The translations under genes and the position numbers were made by a program. Below are positions 7,655-12,983 of a stretch of DNA of 16,838 bases, piece after piece; position 1 is the stretch's first letter, and every line of letters begins with the position of its first letter. The notes beneath the pieces were generated by a model. The model worked only from the letters and a program-made list of their open reading frames with translations. It was not told the DNA's origin and searched no databases. The DNA lies in NCBI GenBank assembly GCA_019242465.1, contig JAFAVL010000162.1, positions 1-16,838 of the forward strand, in the 5' to 3' direction. This stretch comes from Chroococcidiopsidaceae cyanobacterium CP_BM_RX_35. Its GTDB lineage: Bacteria > Cyanobacteriota > Cyanobacteriia > Cyanobacteriales > Chroococcidiopsidaceae.

Positions 7655-7840
7655 CTAAAGCGTGCTTCGTTTTAACCTCCCAACATATAAATCAATAGCC
7701 ATATGTTCAGCTATTGTACGGGTAATACAATTTCCTTCTACAAGCGATATATAACTTTGCATAATCCTGACTGCAACTTTTTGTAATAAACTTACTACAT
7801 AAGAAGCCGTTTCTAAAGAACAATTAAGTGCAATAGGCAT
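7655..7840 (-). CDS. Doubtful small ORF, unknown
   Basis: This would encode 61 residues (MPIALNCSLE... ending LYVGRLKRSTL), with a helical look and no family I recognise. The same frame stays open upstream to 7921, reading IYTSQTSSQPHSYSLDSLNP before the Met, so this could be the tail of a longer lost gene rather than a complete small one. There is no good Shine-Dalgarno (GATGGG abuts the ATG). It lies in a scar zone next to an IS5-type fragment. Confidence 0.25.
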   Translation of the reverse strand: MPIALNCSLETASYVVSLLQKVAVRIMQSYISLVEGNCITRTIAEHMAIDLYVGRLKRSTL

Positions 7841-7908
7841 CCCATCAGGATTCAGCGAATCTAGAGAGTAGCTGTGGGGTTGAGAGGATGTCTGAGAAGT
7901 ATAAATAG

Positions 7909-7998
7909 CTACGCTGATCGTCTAACCATAAGTCGAACCATAGCAGCATAGATAAAAGCTTCAGAAGTAGCAGGCAAAGCTTCATAATCAATAGTCAT
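7909..7998 (-). pseudogene. IS5-type transposase C-terminal fragment
   Basis: A 29-residue stretch, DYEALPATSEAFIYAAMVRL then MVRRSA and TAG (7909-7911), matches the typical C-terminus of cyanobacterial IS5/IS4-type transposases (pattern ALPxTSEAxIYxAMxRLMxRRLA). An in-frame stop lies just upstream (about 8005), so no catalytic part remains. It is 40 bases from the broken end of the SDR gene and may mark the event that removed that gene's 5' part. Confidence 0.6.
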
Positions 7999-8037
7999 AC
8001 CAATTTAATGTGAAGATAAGCTTAATACAGCAGCAGT

Positions 8038-8480
8038 AATGCAGGGATTGAGCATTTCGGAAAACTGGAGGAGATCACCCCCCAGATTTCGACCGCGTGT
8101 TCAGTGTGAATGTTGCTGGTCAACTGTTTGTTACGCAGGCTGCCGCTCGCTACCTTCCATCCGGTGGACGGATCGTGCTGACTTCCTCACAGTCAGTGCT
8201 CAGATTGCGGTCTTCCATCACACGCTCTACGCCGCAAGCAAAGCTGCCGTTTCAGCGATGGTGCTCAACCTGGCTCTTGAATTGGGAGAGTGTGGAATCA
8301 CCATCAACGCGATCGCACCCAGCGGTACAGCGACAGACATGGCAGAAGAGAATGGGAAGCTTTACACACCCCGCACTACGGAACGCACCGCCCGATGCTT
8401 TGCTTAAGAGCAAGACATCACTGTAACGTCTGGCTAAACCGGAAGAAATCGCCGCAGATGTTTCCGGAAGGGAAGCGTAA
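8038..8480 (+). pseudogene. Short-chain dehydrogenase/reductase, decayed
   Basis: Pieces in different frames assemble into one classical SDR. Frame at 8038: NAGIEHFGKLEEITP (the NAG motif). After the C6 run at 8068-8073 the frame changes to PDFDRVFSVNVAGQLFVTQA...GGRIVLTSS. Near 8183-8191 (an extra CA in TCACAGTCAG) it changes to SAQIAVFHHTLYAASKAAV, with the catalytic YxxxK, then NAIAPSGTATDM. Near 8360 it returns to PALRNAPPDALLKSKTSL, hits TAA (8424-8426) and continues as RLAKPEEIAADV. The N-terminal TGxxxGxG cofactor site is missing, and the C-terminus diverges after EEIAADV. Three shifts plus a stop mean it is not functional. The catalytic segment that survives suggests a polyol/ketone-type reductase before decay. 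Confidence 0.85.
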
Positions 8481-8501
8481 CATATTTACATTATTCTTTT
8501 C

Positions 8502-8520
8502 GGTTGTGTTGCAAAAACTG
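8502..8520 (+). repeat. Possible solo IS6-type terminal repeat
   Basis: GGTTGTGTTGCAAAAACTG resembles the outer end of IS6-family elements (general form GG..TGTTGCAAA). No transposase or partner repeat of that element is adjacent; the oxidoreductase gene ends 26 bases further on. It could be a remnant or chance. Confidence 0.3.
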
Positions 8521-8545
8521 CTTGAGGACAGGCAATTCTTTTGGA

Positions 8546-9751
8546 CTAGCGCAATCCTTTAGCTTGACTATAGCTGAATGGTGATTTAATCAAATCATTT
8601 TCTCGAAAGCGATTTAACCGGAAAAGCTTCAGCTTATCAACTAACAAATTACTTTCCCCTAGTACAAACTGGCTCATCAAATCGCCAATAATCGGACTTA
8701 GCTTATATCCATGACCACTAAAGCCAACAGCGCAGTATAGTCCTGGTACAAAATCTAGCTTATCTATTATGGGTTGGTAATCTGGTGTGACTCCCCAAAT
8801 TCCTGCGTATTTTTCCACGATTTTTCCTTTTTGCAGAATTGGGAATCGATGCAATAATTTTTGATGCAGTTCTTCTGTGATGTGAGGAAAAAGCTGCCCT
8901 TGAAAATCATTAGCATCTTGAAGTGAGAATTGAGGATGGTATTTGGGATCAGAATTACCAATTCGGGTGTAAGGCAAGGTAGCATCAGAGCGAGAGTAAC
9001 AGAGATTTACCAAGTCTGAAATCACAGGATGGTTTGTTGCAAATTCTGTTGGTCGCTCCACTACAACAACGTGTTCAACTACTGGGGTTACTGGAAACTC
9101 CAACCCCAGATGCTCGGTAAATTTCTTTGCCCAAGGACCAACGCAATCAATGACGGTGCGCGTTGCGACTTCGCCCGCTGGCGTCATCACACCTGCTATT
9201 TGACCCTCGAAATCTAACATGATTTGTTGAACGGGGCAATGAGAGCGAATTTCTACACCTAGGTCTATAGCTCGTTTAGCCAGAGCTTGCGTAGTCTGAG
9301 GGGGAGAGCCATAACCTGAGTCTGGTTCATAAGCTGCCGCTGCTACGTCAGTAAGATTTAGGTGAGGCACTAAGTCCTGAACTTGTTGCAAGTCTACCAG
9401 GTCAACGTTGATGTTGGTTGACCGATGCATTTGAATGACACTCTTCAGCGTCTCAACATCGAATTCCCCTACCAAAATGTAGTAGCCACAAGGATTGAAC
9501 CCACTATCGTAGCCACCATATCTTTCCGGAAACTGATGAAATAGCTTTAAAGACTGGTGGGCTAACTCAGCGAGCAGTGGATGAGTGTAGTGAGTGCGAA
9601 TAATACCGATTCCTTTACCAGAGGCACCGTTGGCTAGTTCTTTTTTCTCAAGCAAAAGGACTTTGCCAGCTTTTCTTTCTGCCAAATGCAGGGCAATTGA
9701 GGCACCAATGCACCCCCCACCCACTACAACAATGTCTGCTGTCTCAACCAT
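8546..9751 (-). CDS. DAO-family FAD-dependent amine/amino-acid oxidoreductase
   Basis: A 401-residue flavoprotein of the D-amino-acid oxidase/sarcosine oxidase (DAO) superfamily, which oxidises C-N bonds of secondary or primary amino acids. The FAD-binding Rossmann motif is GGGCIG (11-16) after VVV, with the ribose-binding Glu at 35 (LLLEKK), followed by NGASGKG (41-47). The C-terminal half has GIWGVTPDYQPIID (317-330) and GFSGHGYKLSP (343-353), as in sarcosine-oxidase-like proteins. The Cys that binds FAD covalently in monomeric sarcosine oxidase is not at the equivalent place, so FAD is probably non-covalent. No signal peptide. It is divergent from a GntR/HutC-type regulator and near split glutamate-synthase genes, which suggests an N-substituted amino acid such as N-methylglutamate or sarcosine as substrate. 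That assignment is inference; glycine-oxidase-like activity is an alternative. Confidence 0.85.
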   Translation of the reverse strand: MVETADIVVVGGGCIGASIALHLAERKAGKVLLLEKKELANGASGKGIGIIRTHYTHPLLAELAHQSLKLFHQFPERYGGYDSGFNPCGYYILVGEFDVETLKSVIQMHRSTNINVDLVDLQQVQDLVPHLNLTDVAAAAYEPDSGYGSPPQTTQALAKRAIDLGVEIRSHCPVQQIMLDFEGQIAGVMTPAGEVATRTVIDCVGPWAKKFTEHLGLEFPVTPVVEHVVVVERPTEFATNHPVISDLVNLCYSRSDATLPYTRIGNSDPKYHPQFSLQDANDFQGQLFPHITEELHQKLLHRFPILQKGKIVEKYAGIWGVTPDYQPIIDKLDFVPGLYCAVGFSGHGYKLSPIIGDLMSQFVLGESNLLVDKLKLFRLNRFRENDLIKSPFSYSQAKGLR

Positions 9752-9775
9752 GCGCTACACCATTTCTTAAATAAT

Positions 9776-9786
9776 GTGAAATTCAC
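9776..9786. promoter_or_regulatory. Palindrome GTGAA-A-TTCAC
   Basis: A perfect 5-bp inverted repeat with one central base, 24 bases upstream of the oxidoreductase ATG and inside its predicted 5' leader. It could be a second operator or a small chance palindrome. Confidence 0.3.
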
Positions 9787-9810
9787 CTAATGCCTTCAGC
9801 TCTTTTATCC

Positions 9811-9828
9811 TGCTTATTATAATAAGCA
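9811..9828. promoter_or_regulatory. 18-bp perfect palindrome, candidate operator
   Basis: TGCTTATTATAATAAGCA is its own reverse complement over all 18 bases. TATAAT lies within it on each strand, so a protein bound here would cover the -10 of the oxidoreductase promoter. It is 59 bases upstream of the oxidoreductase start codon. Confidence 0.55.
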
Positions 9829-9844
9829 TACTCATCTCTGTTTG
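9816..9844 (-). promoter_or_regulatory. Predicted promoter of the oxidoreductase gene
   Basis: On the minus strand, CAAACA (9844-9839) and TATAAT (9821-9816) are separated by exactly 17 bases. The -10 is perfect and the -35 matches at three of six positions, which would suit an activated or repressed gene. Transcription would begin near 9809, giving a leader of about 58 bases. Confidence 0.45.
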
Positions 9845-9868
9845 TTAAGTAACGCAAACACTCCACTA

Positions 9869-9896
9869 CCCCTTGTCCTGTTCCTTCCCCTTGTCC
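9869..9896. repeat. Pyrimidine-rich direct repeat CCCCTTGTCC
   Basis: CCCCTTGTCC occurs at 9869-9878 and 9887-9896, an 18-base period, in a C/T-rich tract. Such purine/pyrimidine-biased short tandem repeats are common between cyanobacterial genes; a related G/A-rich tract is at 11981-12028. Confidence 0.5.
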
Positions 9897-10091
9897 CCGG
9901 CGCAAAGAGCGAGAGAACCTCCTTTGAGAGCAAATCGGCAACTTTGCCTTGTTGCCCTTTTTCAATCTCAGAGACAATCTTGTAGAATGAATGTATTCTT
10001 ACGAAGTTAAAATTGATTGTTTTAGGTTGATAGGAACTGGACCGTATTTCATAATGCTATTTTTTAGGGATTATCCTAACATTAAACTTTC

Positions 10092-10121
10092 TTGACTTGT
10101 TGGCTAATATCTGCATAATTT
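10092..10121 (+). promoter_or_regulatory. Predicted promoter of the GntR-type regulator
   Basis: TTGACT (10092-10097) and TAATTT (10116-10121) are 18 bases apart, resembling a sigma-70-type promoter. It is about 40 bases upstream of the preferred start codon of the regulator gene. Confidence 0.4.
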
Positions 10122-10162
10122 TTGACTAGCTATAGAAGTTGCATCCTCAAAGACCTTTCCAT

Positions 10163-10903
10163 ATGGTATCGAAAAACTTGGCACATACTGAACCCTTACA
10201 TCTAGCTATCTCTGAACAGTTGTGTGAGCAAATACTTAGCGGTAAATATGAACCGGGAGATCAGCTACCAAGTGAAAATCAATTGATGTTACAGTTTAAT
10301 GTTAGTCGGATTACTGTCAGACGCGCACTCGCCAACTTAACGAATCAGGGTTTAGTTATATCTCAAAGAGGGAAGGGAGTTTTTGTTAAAGAGCGGAAGA
10401 AAGTTACGCGCTCTTTATCCAATCCTCTCATTTTTTTTGATGAGGATATGGCACGTCAAGGAGTAAGTAGTAGTATTCACAGCCTCTTCTATGAAAAAAT
10501 AGCGCCCTCTTATAAAATTGGAAAAAAATTAGATCTTCCTAGTGATACTCTGCATATTTACTGTCAGAAGAAAATTATCCTGACTGATCAAATCTCCGTT
10601 GCATTAGATATTACATATATTCCGCTAGATTTGGGAAAAGCTTTTGCAGATCAGTTACAGTCTAGCCTGATCTATCCCACGCTTGATAGTAATGGAGTCT
10701 CGATTGAACGAGTAGAAACGACTTTAGAGTGTACGCATGCGACTCATGAAGTGAGTCAACAACTCGATATCCCTCTAGGAGCACCATTACTAGTAAATCA
10801 GTACGTAGCTTACACAACTGGAAACCACCCTGTTATTTGCGGTGAAACGCTCTCCAGAGCCGATCGACTTTGCTATTCAGTTGTTCTGACTAAAACGATC
10901 TAA
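10163..10903 (+). CDS. GntR-family regulator, HutC subfamily (UTRA domain)
   Basis: A 246-residue transcription factor. The N-terminal winged helix (about 10-75 from the ATG) has the GntR signature: ISEQLCEQILSGKYEPGDQL, PSENQLMLQFNVSRITVRRA and LVISQRGKGVFV. The remaining residues (about 90-245) form a UTRA ligand-binding domain of the chorismate-lyase fold, typical of HutC/FarR/NagR regulators, with the usual ERVETTLECTHAT and GAPLLVNQYVAY segments. UTRA domains bind small effectors, often the substrate or an intermediate of the neighbouring pathway. I prefer ATG 10163-10165 over the in-frame TTG at 10139 because the homology starts after it, although its Shine-Dalgarno is weak. It is divergent from the oxidoreductase gene and 176 bases upstream of the split-synthase genes, so it probably controls both; repression released by the amine substrate is the likely mode. 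Confidence 0.9.
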   Translation: MVSKNLAHTEPLHLAISEQLCEQILSGKYEPGDQLPSENQLMLQFNVSRITVRRALANLTNQGLVISQRGKGVFVKERKKVTRSLSNPLIFFDEDMARQGVSSSIHSLFYEKIAPSYKIGKKLDLPSDTLHIYCQKKIILTDQISVALDITYIPLDLGKAFADQLQSSLIYPTLDSNGVSIERVETTLECTHATHEVSQQLDIPLGAPLLVNQYVAYTTGNHPVICGETLSRADRLCYSVVLTKTI

Positions 10904-11018
10904 TCATGGCAGGTCAAGTGCTATGTGAAATAGGGGTCAGTGAGTAAGCAATGAATAAACTGAAAATCGCGCAAAAAAGTATCTGAGAATACAGCTTTTG
11001 GGAATTATGAAGCAGTAG

Positions 11019-11032
11019 CTTGTTATTACAAG
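11019..11032. promoter_or_regulatory. HutC-type operator candidate CTTGT-TATT-ACAAG
   Basis: A perfect 5-bp inverted repeat with a four-base centre, 47 bases before the amidotransferase start codon. From memory, operators described for HutC repressors have the same arms and spacing (CTTGT-N4-ACAAG). The regulator gene directly upstream belongs to the HutC subfamily, which makes an autogenous locus operator likely. Confidence 0.6.
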
Positions 11033-11038
11033 TATTAT
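11033..11038 (+). promoter_or_regulatory. Possible -10 box of the split-synthase operon
   Basis: TATTAT directly abuts the CTTGT-N4-ACAAG palindrome. No good -35 lies at the right distance, so the promoter is tentative, but a protein on the palindrome would block polymerase here. Confidence 0.3.
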
Positions 11039-11079
11039 ACGGTTAGTAATGTTCAATCATTAACTTGGAGGAGCGAGCC

Positions 11080-12057
11080 TTGTGTGGCATTGCTGGAGTC
11101 ATTTATAGTAGCTTGGAGGGTTATCAAAACCTCGGCTCGGATTTGCTGAGTTTGATTGAGCCATTGGAGAGCAGAGGACCAGACTCCTGTGGAGTGGGAC
11201 TTTACGGCAATGGCGAGCCGCCATCATTCTTCAAGGTGCTGCTATTGGCTGAGGGCAATGTGCTATGGCAGGAAGTCAAGCAGTCTTTGGGTCAACTTGC
11301 AGAGGTTGTGAAGTTTGAGAGCCTTGGCAGTGGATGCCGTGCTGTGCTGCGCTCGAAAGATGACAAGTGCTTGAGTTTCCTAGAATTGAGGACAGAGCTA
11401 GCCAAGAGTTTTCCTGAGATACATCTTTTAAGTATGGGGCAGCAACTGGAGATTTATAAGGAAATCGGCGCTGCTAAGCATCTGTTTGAGAAGTACAAGC
11501 TTAAAGGGTTTGCCGGAACCCATGGTATTGCCCATACCCGCATGGCAACAGAGTCAGTTGTAGATACCTATCACTCTCATCCCTTCACATCGGCACAAGA
11601 TTTGTGTATCGTCCACAATGGACAAATTTCTAACTACTATAAGTTGCGTTTCGCCTTGGAGCGGCAAGGAGTGGTGTTTGAGACTAATAATGATTCAGAA
11701 GCGATCGCACACTACCTCCGCTACCAGTTGGTACAGGGCAAATCCTTAGAAATTGCCCTTAATAGTCTCCTGAATGACTTTGATGGCACCTATACCTTCT
11801 TAGTTGCGACACCAGACAAAGTGGGACTGGTGCGCGACAAGTTTGCTGCCAAGCCAGCAGTCGTTTACGAGTCAGCTAAGATGATTGCCATAGCTTCGGA
11901 ATACCGTTGCCTACTGAATTTGTCTGAATTTGATCCCAGAGCAACAATTCGAGAACCTGACGCTGGGGAAGTGAATATTTGGAGAAGTGGAGAAGAGAAG
12001 AGAGCAGGGGGAGCAGGGGGAGAGAAGAGAACTGCTGGTACCCCTGTCATAAGATAG
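11080..12057 (+). CDS. glxB: Class II glutamine amidotransferase subunit (GlxB/MgsA-like)
   Basis: This subunit would hydrolyse glutamine and pass ammonia to a synthase partner. The start is set by chemistry: TTG (11080-11082) follows GGAGGAG by six bases and is directly followed by TGT, giving M-C-G-I-A-G-V, so Cys2 becomes the N-terminal nucleophile of an Ntn hydrolase after Met removal. Further class II residues are RGPDS (32-36), HTR (152-154), HNGQISN (179-185) and NDSE (204-207). An insert of about 90 residues between the first two blocks is usual for GlxB/MgsA-type proteins, which are stand-alone versions of the glutaminase domain of GOGAT. The predicted 325 residues end in a Gly/Arg/Lys-rich tail (from about 302) encoded by a purine-rich repeat, so the natural C-terminus has probably been replaced. 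The partner genes follow 212 bases later. Confidence 0.88.
   Translation: MCGIAGVIYSSLEGYQNLGSDLLSLIEPLESRGPDSCGVGLYGNGEPPSFFKVLLLAEGNVLWQEVKQSLGQLAEVVKFESLGSGCRAVLRSKDDKCLSFLELRTELAKSFPEIHLLSMGQQLEIYKEIGAAKHLFEKYKLKGFAGTHGIAHTRMATESVVDTYHSHPFTSAQDLCIVHNGQISNYYKLRFALERQGVVFETNNDSEAIAHYLRYQLVQGKSLEIALNSLLNDFDGTYTFLVATPDKVGLVRDKFAAKPAVVYESAKMIAIASEYRCLLNLSEFDPRATIREPDAGEVNIWRSGEEKRAGGAGGEKRTAGTPVIR
11981..12028. repeat. Purine-rich tract with GAGCAGGGG repeats
   Basis: A G/A-rich stretch that includes GAGCAGGGG twice in tandem (12002-12010 and 12011-12019). It is read through as the last codons of the amidotransferase gene. Such tracts are usually intergenic in cyanobacteria, so it has invaded or extended the 3' end of this gene. 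Confidence 0.6.
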
Positions 12058-12139
12058 GTTAAAAGTGCTGCATATCATGGTTTAATTCCTAGTTTTGTCA
12101 TAGCACTCCTAAATGATTCCTTAAAAATCCGACTTCTTT

Positions 12140-12231
12140 CTCTTTGCGCTCTTGGCGTCCTAACGCCTACGCCTTCGGCATGCTTCGCAAACGGCAACGC
12201 TAAGTCGCTAGCGCTACGCTGAGGCGGTTAG
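12140..12231. repeat. Interspersed hairpin-rich repeat
   Basis: This begins with TCTTTGCGCTCTTGGCGTCC, a phrase common in intergenic cyanobacterial repeats, and continues with small palindromes (GCATGC, CGCTAGCG). It is bounded by imperfect inverted repeats CTAACGCCT (12160-12168) and AGGCGGTTAG (12222-12231). It fills most of the 212-bp gap between the amidotransferase and GXGXG genes. Confidence 0.55.
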
Positions 12232-12298
12232 AAAAAATAGTTCTCATAACTCAAAAAAAAGACTGCTACATGCAACAGCAATTGTTAGAAAAAATAGT
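12227..12298 (+). repeat. 15-bp direct repeat across the GXGXG gene start
   Basis: GTTAGAAAAAATAGT occurs at 12227-12241, at the edge of the interspersed repeat, and again at 12284-12298 inside the start of the GXGXG gene, where it encodes L-E-K-I-V. The two copies are identical and 57 bases apart. Confidence 0.6.
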
Positions 12299-12983
12299 AT
12301 TGGACTGCGCCAACCTTAGTACACGAGAAATTAATCAACGGCTCAAAGCTCTAGCATCTGAAGGTGTTTATTCTGTCGAGCTGCTGAATCCAGCGGGGCG
12401 TCATAACTTAGCTGTCGGGATTGAATACCCCCTCAACATCACCTTCACAGGAGCTGTCGGCTACTATTGTGGTGGCTTGGGCGATGGTCCTAATATCAAA
12501 GTGTCTGGCACTTGCGGCTGGTCGGTTGGTGAAAATTTGATGAGCGGTCAAATCATGGTTCATGGCAATGCTTCTGCTAATGCTGCCGCCTCTGCCCATG
12601 GTGGTAAAGTTTGTATTCTCGGCAATGCTGGACCACGCGCTGGAATTTCGCTCAAGGGCGGTACCCTGATTGTGACTGGCAATATCGGTTATGGCAGTGC
12701 TTTCATGATGCAGCAAGGGTGCATAATTGTCTGCGGAGATGCTGGCGCAAATTTGGCAGACTCCATTTATGACGGAGAGATTTATGTCGGGGGAACTGTG
12801 AGTTCTCTGGGCGCAGATGCAAAGTTTGAACCCTTATCTAACACAGACTGGCAGCAACTCGAACAAGAATTGTCGCCGCTCTCGCTTGCCCCACAAGCGT
12901 ATGACTTTAAAAAAATAGTTTGTGCAAAACAACTGTATAACTTTAAGGCTAAGGATTGGTCTAAATGGAAAGACGCATATTAG
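12270..12983 (+). CDS. glxC: GXGXG-motif synthase subunit (GlxC/MgsB-like)
   Basis: A 237-residue protein matching the C-terminal beta-helix domain of glutamate synthase as a separate polypeptide. The repeated strand-and-turn pattern rich in G-x-G is plain from about 50 to 190 (GAVGYYCGGLGDGPNIKVSG, GENLMSGQIMVHGNA, GPRAGISLKGGTLIVTGNIG, GDAGANLADSIYDGEIYVGG). In GOGAT this domain bridges the amidotransferase and FMN modules and is structural; here it would hold the GlxB- and GlxD-type subunits together. The ATG at 12270 has only a weak purine-rich upstream site. The C-terminus (LYNFKAKDWSKWKDAY) ends inside the next gene: 19 bases overlap, implying translational coupling. N-methylglutamate synthase MgsB is the alternative name for the family. 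Confidence 0.9.
   Translation: MQQQLLEKIVLDCANLSTREINQRLKALASEGVYSVELLNPAGRHNLAVGIEYPLNITFTGAVGYYCGGLGDGPNIKVSGTCGWSVGENLMSGQIMVHGNASANAAASAHGGKVCILGNAGPRAGISLKGGTLIVTGNIGYGSAFMMQQGCIIVCGDAGANLADSIYDGEIYVGGTVSSLGADAKFEPLSNTDWQQLEQELSPLSLAPQAYDFKKIVCAKQLYNFKAKDWSKWKDAY

Larger units (their letters stand above)
9752..10162. promoter_or_regulatory. Divergent control region, oxidoreductase/GntR
   Basis: A 411-bp region with no credible gene. It contains, in order, a GTGAA-A-TTCAC palindrome (9776-9786), an 18-bp perfect palindrome with an embedded -10 (9811-9828), a pyrimidine-rich direct repeat (9869-9896), and a promoter for the regulator gene (10092-10121). An open frame on the minus strand at 9783-9977 crosses the repeat and is not protein-like. 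Confidence 0.6.

Noticed and set aside
9783..9977. Minus-strand 64-codon frame upstream of the oxidoreductase
   Set aside because: It crosses a pyrimidine-rich direct repeat, the 18-bp palindrome and the promoter; its Arg/Gly/Gln-rich product looks like translated repeat.
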